In this document: positions 30,777 to 42,783 of the stretch, piece after piece
How positions within the stretch are numbered: position 1 is the stretch's first letter
How the letters are laid out: each line of letters begins with the position of its first letter
Source of the DNA: Magnetovibrio sp.
Lineage (GTDB): Bacteria; Pseudomonadota; Alphaproteobacteria; Rhodospirillales_A; JABHCV01
Direction of reading: 5' to 3'
Assembly (NCBI GenBank): GCA_002717285.1
Contig: PBDF01000002.1
Location: forward strand, 99,410-150,213
Length of the DNA: 50,804 bases
Program-made: the position numbers and the translations under genes
The notes under the pieces: generated by a model
Seen by the model: the letters and a program-made list of their open reading frames with translations, nothing else
Database searches by the model: none
What the model was told of the DNA's origin: nothing

Positions 30777-32066
30777 ATGTTGAATTCTCATACAAAAAAA
30801 ACAGTTTACAATGAAATCTCTAATAAAGTGCGCTCTGGACCTGTTGCTGCACTTGATCTTGGAACAACTAAAGCTTGTTGCTTGATTGCTAAACCCAAAC
30901 CTGAAGGAGGGTTTGAAGTCAATGGTATAGGCCATCAGATTTCACGTGGTATTCGCTCCGGTACGATCATTGATATGGAACGTACTGAATCAACTATTAG
31001 ATCCACAATAGAAGCAGCTGAGCAAATGGCGGGTGAGAACATTCGTAATGTTATTGTTAATTTGTCCTGTGGTGAGCCTATATCCCGTTTGATCGCCTAT
31101 GAGATTTCCATTGCCGGACATGAAATTGGAGATGTTGATTTACGTCGTTTGCTAGATCCTTCAGGTTTAGTAGATAGCAAAAACTTCGAACGTGAACTTG
31201 TTCATCTCATCCCAGTTGGCTACAGCGTTGATGGGGACAAGGGAGTGCGTGATCCACGTGGCCTACACGGTCAATCTTTAGGCGTAAATATGCATATCAT
31301 AACTGCGGCGAGTGGACCATTGCGTAACCTAGAGCAGGGTATTTCTCGTTGTCACTTAAATATTTGTGGCAAGGTAATTACACCCTTTGCATCTGCACTT
31401 GCTTGTGTTTCTGAGGATGAGGCCAACTTGGGAGTAACGTGTATCGATATGGGTGGTGGCACTACGACCATGTCGGTTTTCTTTGATGGCGAACTTGTTT
31501 TTGTTGACTCTATTCCTATTGGGGGAGCCCATGTTACAAATGATGTAGCTCGTGGGCTTTCAACACCATTCGTTCACGCAGAGCGCATGAAAACTCTTTA
31601 TGGTAGTGCTATACCAACACCATCTGATAATAATGAAATCATTAAAGTGCCTTTGATTGGTGAGGAAGAGACTGGAGAGACCAATCAAGTTCCCCGTTCG
31701 GTTTTGATCGGCATTATTCGCCCCCGTGTAGAAGAAACACTTGAGATAGTTCGCGATAGATTGATTGATGCTGGTTTCGATAAAGTTGCTGGTCGTCGCA
31801 TCGTCATTACTGGAGGCGCCTCTCAGCTTTCAGGGGTTAAAGAGTTGGCTGGAAAAATTCTTGATAAACAAGTTCGTTGTGGAAAGCCAGATAAGGTAGA
31901 AGGACTTGCTGAGTCTGTGGCTGGTCCAGCTTTTTCTACATCTGTTGGACTATTACACTTTGTTTTTAATAATTCAGCGAGAGAAGCCAACAATGCTTAC
32001 AAACCTGCTGATGAACCAAATAGCCATTTTGCACGCTTTGGACAGTGGTTAAGGGAGAGTTTTTAA
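30777..32066 (+). CDS. ftsA: Cell division protein FtsA
   Basis: An actin-like ATPase that tethers FtsZ to the membrane. The 429-residue chain has the phosphate-1 loop ALDLGTTKACCLIA (about 25-38), the phosphate-2 loop IDMGGGTTTMSVF (about 222-234) and the adenosine motif VITGGASQLSGV. The C-terminus HFARFGQWLRESF is the amphipathic membrane-targeting helix. ftsZ starts 113 bp downstream, a gap large enough for its own promoter, although I see no clear one. Confidence 0.97.
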   Translation: MLNSHTKKTVYNEISNKVRSGPVAALDLGTTKACCLIAKPKPEGGFEVNGIGHQISRGIRSGTIIDMERTESTIRSTIEAAEQMAGENIRNVIVNLSCGEPISRLIAYEISIAGHEIGDVDLRRLLDPSGLVDSKNFERELVHLIPVGYSVDGDKGVRDPRGLHGQSLGVNMHIITAASGPLRNLEQGISRCHLNICGKVITPFASALACVSEDEANLGVTCIDMGGGTTTMSVFFDGELVFVDSIPIGGAHVTNDVARGLSTPFVHAERMKTLYGSAIPTPSDNNEIIKVPLIGEEETGETNQVPRSVLIGIIRPRVEETLEIVRDRLIDAGFDKVAGRRIVITGGASQLSGVKELAGKILDKQVRCGKPDKVEGLAESVAGPAFSTSVGLLHFVFNNSAREANNAYKPADEPNSHFARFGQWLRESF

Positions 32067-32179
32067 TGATTTTTCAATAATTTAAGGAAAGTATATAACA
32101 GGAAAGAATAACAATTTACGGCAAATGAGAGATATCTCAGCAATTCTCTACTCATTGCCACTTGGAATTGGAGGCTGAA

Positions 32180-33952
32180 ATGAGCATTAATTTGACAATC
32201 CCCAACAGCAACACACCCCAACTTAAACCCCGCATTACTGTAATCGGCGTTGGAGGTGCCGGTGGGAATGCAGTTAATAATATGATTGATAAGCAATTAG
32301 AGGGTGTAGAATTTGTTGTTGCGAATACAGATGCACAGGCATTATCTCTATCCAAGACAGACAGTCGGGTTCAATTGGGAGCAAATGTTACTGAGGGACT
32401 TGGAGCAGGTTCTAAACCTGAGGTTGGTCGCGCAGCAGCGGAAGAGTCTTTAAGCGAGATCGAGGAACAGATTAGGGATTCTCACATGGTTTTTATTGCG
32501 GCTGGTATGGGCGGGGGGACCGGAACTGGTGCTGCACCAGTCGTCGCCAGGGCAGCTAAGGAAAAAGGAATTCTTACTGTTGGTGTAGTTACAAAACCAT
32601 TTCAATTTGAGGGAATGCACCGCGATACCATTGCTGATGCGGGCATCAAGGATTTGGAACAATTCGTGGATACCCTTATTGTCATACCAAATCAAAATCT
32701 ATTCAGAGTTGCTAATGAACAAACAACTTTCGCCGATGCTTTTAATATGGCCGACGAAGTTCTTTACTCTGGTGTTCGGGGTGTTACTGACCTAATGGTC
32801 ATGCCGGGTCTCATTAATCTTGATTTTGCCGATATTCGTTCAGTAATTAGTGGTATGGGAAAAGCTATGATGGGAACGGGTGAGGCTGAGGGAGAGCGCC
32901 GTGCTCTGGATGCAGCTGAGGCAGCTATCTCAAATCCTTTGCTTGATGATTGTACTATGACGGGTGCCAAGGGTGTTTTAATTAATATCACGGGCGGTCA
33001 AGATATGACATTGTTTGAAGCTGATGAGGCTGCAAACAGAATTAGATCGGAGGTGGATGTTGATGCTTACATAATATTTGGATCAACTTTTGATGATAGT
33101 CTCGCTGGAAAAATCCGGGTTTCAGTTGTTGCTACTGGTATGGATCGTGAGGCTATAACAACTCCTGCTCCTACATTCTTGTCTATATCCTCTGCAGAAG
33201 TAAAAAGTCAAGAAATAAGGGATTGCCCTGTGGCTGAAATTCCTGTTTCAAATACCCATAATATCTCTGAAGTCAATGAGGATGCCGAGATGGAAGACTT
33301 AGAGTGTATATCCAATACATCTGATATTAATGAAGGATCCTCTGAAGAAGTTGATCTTGAAATTCCAACTACTGAATCAGTCCGTGAGGCTATGAAAGTT
33401 GCTGCTTTGGAAGAAACTGACATCGAAGATGCCAAAGTTGAGAGAGTTTCCCTTGCATCTGACACACAAGCTAATTCTGCTCATGAAGAAGAAAAATCAA
33501 ATAAAAAAGAGACGATTCTGCAAGGGGAACCGATGCCTGCAACTCCAGGGAAAAATACTGAGGATGCTTTTATTCCTGAAGCCCCAATTTGTGCGACTGG
33601 CGAGCAGGGCCCAAAGTTAGCAGATCCGTTTGCAGCAGCAGCAATGACTAATGGTAGTAAAAGTACAGAAATAAAACCCAAAGCTACAGAACACAGTCTA
33701 AAAAAACAAAGTTTGTTTGAACGTGTCACGGGCTTGACAGGTAGCACTAGTGATGTGGCAGAATCTGCAGTCTTTGAGCCAAAAATTGCAATTCCTCCCG
33801 TAGATTCTAAGTCGACAACAATCGCAACCTCTGTCGAGATAGAGGAAGAAAACCAATTAGTCAGTATGGATAGAGTTGAACGCTCAGCTTCGTCTCAGGG
33901 TGAAGCAGACTTGCTTGATATCCCCGCTTTTCTGCGTCGTCAGGCTAACTAG
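32180..33952 (+). CDS. ftsZ: Cell division GTPase FtsZ
   Basis: The tubulin-like GTPase that forms the Z-ring. I chose ATG 32180 because GGAGG at 32170-32174 lies just upstream; this gives 590 residues. The GTPase core (to about residue 322) has [12 protein letters not shown], the G-box GGGTGTG (111-117) and the T7 loop NLDFADIRS (212-220). A Glu/Asp-rich disordered linker of about 255 residues follows, ending in [13 protein letters not shown], the C-terminal peptide that binds FtsA. Long linkers are usual in Alphaproteobacteria, and this one is at the long end. No terminator is visible after the stop. Confidence 0.98.
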   Translation: MSINLTIPNSNTPQLKPRITVIGVGGAGGNAVNNMIDKQLEGVEFVVANTDAQALSLSKTDSRVQLGANVTEGLGAGSKPEVGRAAAEESLSEIEEQIRDSHMVFIAAGMGGGTGTGAAPVVARAAKEKGILTVGVVTKPFQFEGMHRDTIADAGIKDLEQFVDTLIVIPNQNLFRVANEQTTFADAFNMADEVLYSGVRGVTDLMVMPGLINLDFADIRSVISGMGKAMMGTGEAEGERRALDAAEAAISNPLLDDCTMTGAKGVLINITGGQDMTLFEADEAANRIRSEVDVDAYIIFGSTFDDSLAGKIRVSVVATGMDREAITTPAPTFLSISSAEVKSQEIRDCPVAEIPVSNTHNISEVNEDAEMEDLECISNTSDINEGSSEEVDLEIPTTESVREAMKVAALEETDIEDAKVERVSLASDTQANSAHEEEKSNKKETILQGEPMPATPGKNTEDAFIPEAPICATGEQGPKLADPFAAAAMTNGSKSTEIKPKATEHSLKKQSLFERVTGLTGSTSDVAESAVFEPKIAIPPVDSKSTTIATSVEIEEENQLVSMDRVERSASSQGEADLLDIPAFLRRQAN

Positions 33953-34094
33953 AAGGAAATGACAACAAAATAAAGAATCGTAAGTTTTTAACGTCTATTT
34001 TATCTTGTCCTATCTTTTGGTTATCAGTAACAATTTGATATATAAACTAAGCTTTTCGTGTTTTTTTATGTTCGGGCTAAAATAGCTTGGATAC

Positions 34095-34178
34095 CTGCTT
34101 AAGTCATTGAAATAAATTTATAAAAGTGATGTAACACATCGTAACAAAGTGTTATTTGAAAGCTGCTTAAAGCATTGA
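34095..34178. repeat. Imperfect direct repeat in the ftsZ-lpxC gap
   Basis: CTGCTTAAGTCATTGA at 34095-34110 and CTGCTTAAAGCATTGA at 34163-34178 match at 14 of 16 bases, 68 bp apart. Between them, GTAACA repeats at 34131 and 34141, and TAACAC (34132-34137) pairs with GTGTTA (34149-34154). The 306-bp gap (33953-34258) has no gene. A GANTC site occurs at 33975-33979. The repeats are 80-165 bp before lpxC, so a regulatory role is possible but unproven. Confidence 0.4.
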
Positions 34179-34258
34179 TAAGATTAATTAGTTTTTGAAT
34201 AAATTTATCCAAACAAATCTATCAGGATTTGACTAAATAATAGCTAAGTGATGAAAAT

Positions 34259-35200
34259 ATGATCAAGCAAAAGACTTTTAAGAATTCAATTGGCTGTATG
34301 GGCGTAGCTCTTCATTCTGGTCATAAGGTTTCTATGACACTAAAGCCTGGTGAGCCTGATAGTGGAATCATTTTTAAGCGTACAGACATAGCGGGTAAAG
34401 GTGCTATCATCAAAGCAAGTTGGGATAATGTAGTTGAAACTACACTATGTACAACACTAGCGAATGAGGAGGGCATTACAATTGCTACGGTGGAACACTT
34501 AATGGCAGCGTTATCTTCTTCTGAAATAGACAACGCTTTGATTGAAGTCAATGGTCCTGAAGTCCCCGTCATGGATGGTAGCGCTGCCCCTTTTATCTTT
34601 CTTGTAGAATGTGCTGGTACAGTTGAACAGGAAAGACCTCGCAAATTTATTCGTGTCCTCAAAGCTATATCAATAGGCGATGACAAAAAATCCGTAAGTA
34701 TTGTCCCCTCTGACAGTTTTACAGTCGAATTTGATATTGATTTTGAGAGCGCTGCTGTTTCGCACCAGTCGTACTCAATTTGTTTAGACGGTGAGAACTT
34801 CAAAAACGAGGTTTCACGTGCACGTACTTTTGGTTTCCTCCATGAGGTTGAAGCCTTACGAGCAGCTGGTCTTGCTAAAGGCGGATCTTTGGAAAATGCC
34901 GTTGTTGTTAGTGGTGATAAAATTATCAATGAAGATGGCTTGCGTTATGATAATGAATTTGTCCGACATAAAGTTCTTGACGCAGTCGGTGATCTTTACC
35001 TAGCAGGAGGCCCAATATTTGGCCATTTTCATGGTGTTTGTTCTGGCCATGAGGGTACAAATAAATTGCTCAGGGCTCTTTTTGAAGATAAAAATGCTTG
35101 GTGTTATGAAGATATGTCAATGAGCAAGGTTCCTGCCAAAGAATCATCACGCTTGTGGTCTGTCGATGTAGCGGGTTCTGAAGTTTCAGCCACGGCTTGA
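34259..35200 (+). CDS. lpxC: UDP-3-O-acyl-N-acetylglucosamine deacetylase LpxC
   Basis: The zinc deacetylase that commits UDP-GlcNAc derivatives to lipid A synthesis. The 313-residue protein has zinc ligands H80 (TVEHLMAAL), H237 and D241 ([12 protein letters not shown]), the catalytic histidine H264 ([13 protein letters not shown]), and VMDGSAAPF near 104-112. Its place after ftsZ is the usual end of the dcw region. A strong hairpin terminator follows 39 bp after the stop, separating it from bamD. Confidence 0.97.
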   Translation: MIKQKTFKNSIGCMGVALHSGHKVSMTLKPGEPDSGIIFKRTDIAGKGAIIKASWDNVVETTLCTTLANEEGITIATVEHLMAALSSSEIDNALIEVNGPEVPVMDGSAAPFIFLVECAGTVEQERPRKFIRVLKAISIGDDKKSVSIVPSDSFTVEFDIDFESAAVSHQSYSICLDGENFKNEVSRARTFGFLHEVEALRAAGLAKGGSLENAVVVSGDKIINEDGLRYDNEFVRHKVLDAVGDLYLAGGPIFGHFHGVCSGHEGTNKLLRALFEDKNAWCYEDMSMSKVPAKESSRLWSVDVAGSEVSATA

Positions 35201-35238
35201 TTATTGGCTAAATGCATTTAACTTTTGAAAGTTCAATA

Positions 35239-35265
35239 AGACGGGAACTTCCCGTCTTTTTTTTA
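35239..35265 (+). terminator. Rho-independent terminator after lpxC
   Basis: A perfect 8-bp stem, AGACGGGA (35239-35246) with TCCCGTCT (35250-35257), has a 3-nt loop and runs straight into a tract of T residues to 35264. It marks the probable end of the division-cluster/lpxC transcript. Confidence 0.9.
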
Positions 35266-35292
35266 TTTATTTAAAATTTTTTGCTTGATTGG

Positions 35293-35334
35293 TGCCCTTG
35301 GTATTTCACAATTACACTAAGGGCATGATATAAT
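35293..35334 (+). promoter_or_regulatory. Putative bamD promoter with an inverted repeat
   Basis: A perfect -10 box TATAAT is at 35329-35334, 44 bp before the bamD ATG. No good -35 is found at the right spacing (TCACAA at 35306-35311). Instead, inverted arms TGCCCTT (35293-35299) and AAGGGCA (35319-35325) frame the -35 region, as an activator or repressor site might. The -10 is clear; the operator role is inferred. Confidence 0.45.
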
Positions 35335-35377
35335 CGTACCTTCTATTTTCGTATAGGATTAATATTGAAATGATAAG

Positions 35378-36199
35378 ATGGATATTTTGAATAAATTAGG
35401 TAGAAAGTGTGATAGTTGCTTAGTTCTCACGCTTCTAATAATTTTACTTTTTTTTGCGGCCTGTACGCAAGAAGCCCCAGTAGAGGAATATGTAGAACGT
35501 CCAGTTGAAGAAATCTACAATGAGGCCCTAAATGTATTTGAAGAGGGGGATTATGATGAAGCAGCTTACCTGTTTGACGAGGTTGAGCGACAACATCCAT
35601 ACTCTAAGTGGGCAACCAAGGCGCAATTAATGTCTGCGTACAGTTTCTATCAAGATGACGCATATGATAACGCCGTGATTGCGCTTGATAGATTTATACA
35701 ATTGCACCCATCGAATGCTGACACACCTTATGCCTACTACCTGAAAGCTTTATGCTATTATGAGCAAATTTCAAATGTTACCCGTGACCAAAACATGACA
35801 GAGGTTGCTACAAAAATCCTGAAAGAGCTTATTAAACGTTTTCCGAAATCCAAATATGCTAAAGATGCAAAATTAAAGCTGGATTTAACCCGTGACCATC
35901 TTGCAGGTAAGGAAATGCAGATCGGTCGCTATTATCTCAAACAAAAGCACTACCTAGCAGCTATAAACCGCTTTAAAACTGTTGTTGCAGATTTTCAAAG
36001 CACAACCCATGTACCTGAAGCTTTGCATCGGTTGGCGGAAGCCTATGTTGCACTGGGAATACAGTTGGAAGCGCAAAAAGTAGCTGCAGTATTGGGTCAC
36101 AACTTTCCTGGTAGTAATTGGTATGCGGACTCTTATGCTTTGGTTGAAGGTAAGCTTACCAAACCTCAGGAAGATGACCCTTGGTATAAGTTGTGGTAA
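35378..36199 (+). CDS. bamD: Outer membrane assembly lipoprotein BamD
   Basis: A lipoprotein of the BAM complex that folds beta-barrel proteins into the outer membrane. The 273-residue precursor has a hydrophobic signal (about 14-28) ending in FFAAC, so C29 is the predicted lipidated residue. The mature protein is built of TPR-like helices: IYNEALNVFEEGDYDEAAYLF, then repeats with HPYSKWATKAQLM and FPKSKYAKDAKLKL, the typical BamD pattern. It is the first gene after the lpxC terminator and leads a bamD-recN-ligA group. Confidence 0.95.
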   Translation: MDILNKLGRKCDSCLVLTLLIILLFFAACTQEAPVEEYVERPVEEIYNEALNVFEEGDYDEAAYLFDEVERQHPYSKWATKAQLMSAYSFYQDDAYDNAVIALDRFIQLHPSNADTPYAYYLKALCYYEQISNVTRDQNMTEVATKILKELIKRFPKSKYAKDAKLKLDLTRDHLAGKEMQIGRYYLKQKHYLAAINRFKTVVADFQSTTHVPEALHRLAEAYVALGIQLEAQKVAAVLGHNFPGSNWYADSYALVEGKLTKPQEDDPWYKLW

Positions 36200-36209
36200 T
36201 TAGAATTTA

Positions 36210-39982
<3,773 letters not shown>

Positions 39983-40015
39983 GAATTTTTTTGGAACTTA
40001 TTTATTTTATCAAAT

Positions 40016-40552
40016 TTAGTTCAATAGTTTGGGTAAATCCTTTATGGCAATGTCAATGAGTGCATCTCCTTTCTTTCCAGAGGCCTTGTCAGCTAAAATA
40101 CGGCGGCTCCCCTCTAAGGCAACTTCAATAGCAGCCAAACGGATTTCATCGCGGGCTGTCGTTTCCGCCTGTGCAATACGGTCTTGTGCTTGACGTTCGC
40201 GTCTTTTAACTAGTGCATTCAAGTCTGCAGTAGCCTTTTCGACAAGATATTGGGCATCTTTTTTTGCACGTGCAGTAAGTTCCTCTGCTTCATTTGCGGC
40301 ATCACGTTGTTTACGTTCATAAGAAGCTAAAAGATCTTGGGCCTCTTCACGAAGACGAATAGACTCTTCAATGTTTTTTCGTATTTCCTCACTTCTCTCG
40401 TCAAGGGCAACAGATATTTTTTGGTAAACGGTCTTACCTGCAAGTGCAATTGTAATGATAAATGCAATTAAAACAAAAAATTGAGGATCCTCGTAGAAAG
40501 GCTCATGAGCAATATTTGTGATTGTTTCAGATGAATAGGCATTTTTAATCAT
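40016..40552 (-). CDS. atpF: ATP synthase F0 subunit b
   Basis: A peripheral-stalk subunit of the F0 sector, holding F1 to the membrane. The 178-residue protein has one membrane segment (about 24-45) followed by a long charged helix, including the RSEEIRKNIEESIRLREEAQDLL region. It is the last gene of the F0 operon and overlaps b' by ATGA. The F1 genes are not in the window, as is usual for split alphaproteobacterial ATP synthase loci. Confidence 0.94.
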   Translation of the reverse strand: MIKNAYSSETITNIAHEPFYEDPQFFVLIAFIITIALAGKTVYQKISVALDERSEEIRKNIEESIRLREEAQDLLASYERKQRDAANEAEELTARAKKDAQYLVEKATADLNALVKRRERQAQDRIAQAETTARDEIRLAAIEVALEGSRRILADKASGKKGDALIDIAIKDLPKLLN

Positions 40553-41127
40553 TGGCGATCCTCCAAGACTTCAGAAATTACCTTACTTACATCTTTTTTG
40601 TTGAGAGTTTCACCAAGTATTTTTTCAGTTGTGTTCAAAGCAACGTCAGTCGCAACTTTATCTATGGCTGCCATTGCGACTTCCTTTGCGGCTTGTATGC
40701 GATCTTCAGCAACATTAATTTCTTTTTCGAGCTTCTCCGACAATTCTTCTTGCTTTTCAGCAATATCCATAGCAATGCGTTTGTGTGTTTCTATAATAAT
40801 TGCGTATGCATTTGTACGCGCTTCCTCTTGCGCCTTTGCGTATGATTTGGCTGCAATTGCTGCGTCTTCTCTGTATGATTCTGCTTTTTTTAAGTTGTCT
40901 TCGATTTTGTGCTGACGTTCTTCAAGCACCTGAGAAATACGTGGTAAAGAAACTCTAGACATCAGCGTAAGTAGGGCTGCAAATGTGATCACAAGCCAGA
41001 TTAATTGTGGAGGATAGGTGGCGATATCTAATTGTGGTAAGCCAGCGGCTTGTGCCTGACTTACAGAAAATCCTACACAGAGTCCTAAAATTGAAATCAA
41101 AAGAAATGTTGTTTTCAATATTATCAC
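40549..41127 (-). CDS. atpF2: ATP synthase F0 subunit b'
   Basis: The second, divergent stalk subunit found in Alphaproteobacteria and phototrophs, where b and b' form a heterodimer. The 192-residue protein has an N-terminal signal-like stretch (about 5-27), then LPQLDIATYPPQLIWLVITF and LMSRVSLPRISQVLEERQ, which are diagnostic of b'. A long charged coiled coil follows. The GTG start is preceded by AGGAG at good spacing. It lies between the c-subunit gene and atpF. Confidence 0.93.
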   Translation of the reverse strand: MIILKTTFLLISILGLCVGFSVSQAQAAGLPQLDIATYPPQLIWLVITFAALLTLMSRVSLPRISQVLEERQHKIEDNLKKAESYREDAAIAAKSYAKAQEEARTNAYAIIIETHKRIAMDIAEKQEELSEKLEKEINVAEDRIQAAKEVAMAAIDKVATDVALNTTEKILGETLNKKDVSKVISEVLEDRQ

Positions 41128-41194
41128 GAATTGCTCCTGAAGTTCGCCGCTTGCATACTTTAGCTAGAAATAATAATGATCTGTTGGTTCAACT

Positions 41195-41419
41195 TTACGT
41201 GAATAAAATTAGAAATGAGATCAATAGTGCATATAAGGCAACGGCTTCAACCAGCGCAAAACCGAGCATGGCTAGGCCAAAAACCTGGCCACGAGAGGCA
41301 GGGTTTCTTGCAATGGAGCTAATAAGTGATGAGAATATGCTACCTATACCAGCACCAACTCCACCAAGGCCTATAACGGCAAGTCCGGAGCCAATCATTT
41401 TTGCTGCATCAATTTCCAT
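41195..41419 (-). CDS. atpE: ATP synthase F0 subunit c
   Basis: The proteolipid forming the rotary c-ring. The 74-residue hairpin has a glycine-rich first helix (GLGGVGAGIG), the conserved RNP loop (38-40) and a second helix with the ion-binding carboxylate E58 (GFALVEAVALY). The surrounding residues do not show the extra polar sodium ligands, so proton coupling is expected. It is separated by 70 bp from atpB, so extra RNA-level control of the highly expressed c subunit is possible. Confidence 0.97.
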   Translation of the reverse strand: MEIDAAKMIGSGLAVIGLGGVGAGIGSIFSSLISSIARNPASRGQVFGLAMLGFALVEAVALYALLISFLILFT

Positions 41420-41489
41420 AGTCTTAAATCCTTAGTTTCTAATTTTTACAAAGTTTCTTGGGTTAAAAATCAAATTTCTCAATAAGTTA

Positions 41490-42215
41490 TTAGTGCAAAT
41501 TAATAGCATCATTTAAGTACAAGCACGTCAAAACTGTAAAAACATATGCTTGAAGAAATGCCACCAGAAATTCAAAGGCCGTAAGGGCAACGTCAACTGA
41601 TAGTGGGGCCCATCCACCAAAAATGCCCAAAGGTATTACAAAACCTGCAAAGACTTTCATCATGGTATGGCCAGCCATCATGTTAGCGAACAAACGAATT
41701 GATAAGCTGATTGGCCGTGAGAGATATGAGAGAACCTCTATGGGTACTAACACAGGAGCCATTAACATCGGGATCCCAGAGGGCAAGAAAAAGCTAAAAA
41801 AATGTAAGCCGTGGCGCGCAATTGCGATTACGGTTACTCCCAGAAACACCACGAGGGCCATTGCAAAAGTTACAACAATGTGGCTTGTGAAGGTAAATGC
41901 GTAAGGGATTAAGCCAATTAGATTTGCGAACAAAATGAACATAAATAGTGAAAATACAAATGGGAAATATTTGCGTCCCTCAGAACCTACATTGTCACGG
42001 ATCATTCCTGCAATAAATTCATAACTGATTTCGGCCAAAGATTGCCAACGACCTGGAACTAATAACCGTTTGCGCATACTAAGAGATAGAAAAAGTGATA
42101 TGGCGGCGACCGTTAACACCATGAACAGGCCCGAATTGGTTAGTGATGCATCAATTTGACCTAGTTGAATTGGAACAAGGGTTTTAATTGTGAATTGTTC
42201 TAATGGGTTAGCCAC
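41490..42215 (-). CDS. atpB: ATP synthase F0 subunit a
   Basis: The stator channel subunit that carries protons to and from the c-ring. The 241-residue protein has about five or six hydrophobic helices and the essential arginine R174 in LSIRLFANMMAGH. PGRWQSLAEISYEF (about 54-67) is typical of the alphaproteobacterial form. The start is GTG (42215), 12 bp after atpI. Confidence 0.97.
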   Translation of the reverse strand: MANPLEQFTIKTLVPIQLGQIDASLTNSGLFMVLTVAAISLFLSLSMRKRLLVPGRWQSLAEISYEFIAGMIRDNVGSEGRKYFPFVFSLFMFILFANLIGLIPYAFTFTSHIVVTFAMALVVFLGVTVIAIARHGLHFFSFFLPSGIPMLMAPVLVPIEVLSYLSRPISLSIRLFANMMAGHTMMKVFAGFVIPLGIFGGWAPLSVDVALTAFEFLVAFLQAYVFTVLTCLYLNDAINLH

Positions 42216-42227
42216 TTTGTTTGCCGC

Positions 42228-42623
42228 CTATTTACTTTTTTTCTCATTTATGACTAGTTTTTTTTGTTTGATCAATGTAGACACATCAGTAGTTGTTTCT
42301 GCAAGTCCTTGTGTTGTTTCAAAATTACTAGCCGCACGGTAAACATTTAAAACTCCTGCACCTGCTCCTAAAAAAAAGAATAATACCAGAAACCACGGCC
42401 TTGTATCTAACCAGTAATCTAAAAAGTATCCGATTCCAACACCCACAATCAAAGCCGAAACCATTTCAGTACCAACACGAAGTGCCAAACTATAGATTGG
42501 TGTGCGCTTTTTCTCGATCGAGGTGCTATGGTCTTCACTTGCACAGCTCTTTCTTCGTGCTCGATTCAAACGTTTGTCTAGATCTTTCAAATTCTCCAAA
42601 GAGGTATGGTCGCTATTACTCAT
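42228..42623 (-). CDS. atpI: AtpI/AtpZ-family ATP synthase accessory protein
   Basis: The small membrane protein that leads F0 operons and is implicated in c-ring assembly or Mg2+ handling. The 131-residue sequence has a charged N-terminus (about 1-45), then two transmembrane segments (about 53-70 and 77-95), with GVGIGYFLDYWLDTRPWFLVLFF in between, typical of the family. It is first in the operon and follows a good promoter in the 160-bp gap after smc. Confidence 0.9.
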   Translation of the reverse strand: MSNSDHTSLENLKDLDKRLNRARRKSCASEDHSTSIEKKRTPIYSLALRVGTEMVSALIVGVGIGYFLDYWLDTRPWFLVLFFFLGAGAGVLNVYRAASNFETTQGLAETTTDVSTLIKQKKLVINEKKSK

Positions 42624-42675
42624 CAGCGCACTTCTAGATCTTCGTTAAGATGGATCGATTAAATTTTACAATAAA

Positions 42676-42704
42676 AAATTAAAGATCTGCTAGATGCATG
42701 TCAA
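42676..42704 (-). promoter_or_regulatory. Sigma70-type promoter of the F0 ATP synthase operon
   Basis: On the minus strand TTGACA (42699-42704) is followed after exactly 17 bp by TAATTT (42676-42681). The predicted start near 42668 leaves a leader of about 45 nt before the atpI ATG at 42623. This gives the operon its own promoter, distinct from the smc transcript ending at 42784. Confidence 0.65.
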
Positions 42705-42783
42705 GCTCCAATAGGTTCAGTTACGCACATGTTGCAATTATCTTAAATATACTATGTTCAATTTTTCTGGAAAAAATCTGTAA

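Noticed and set aside
34321..34929. Minus-strand 202-codon open frame
   Set aside because: Antisense shadow of lpxC; the plus-strand frame has all LpxC zinc and catalytic residues.
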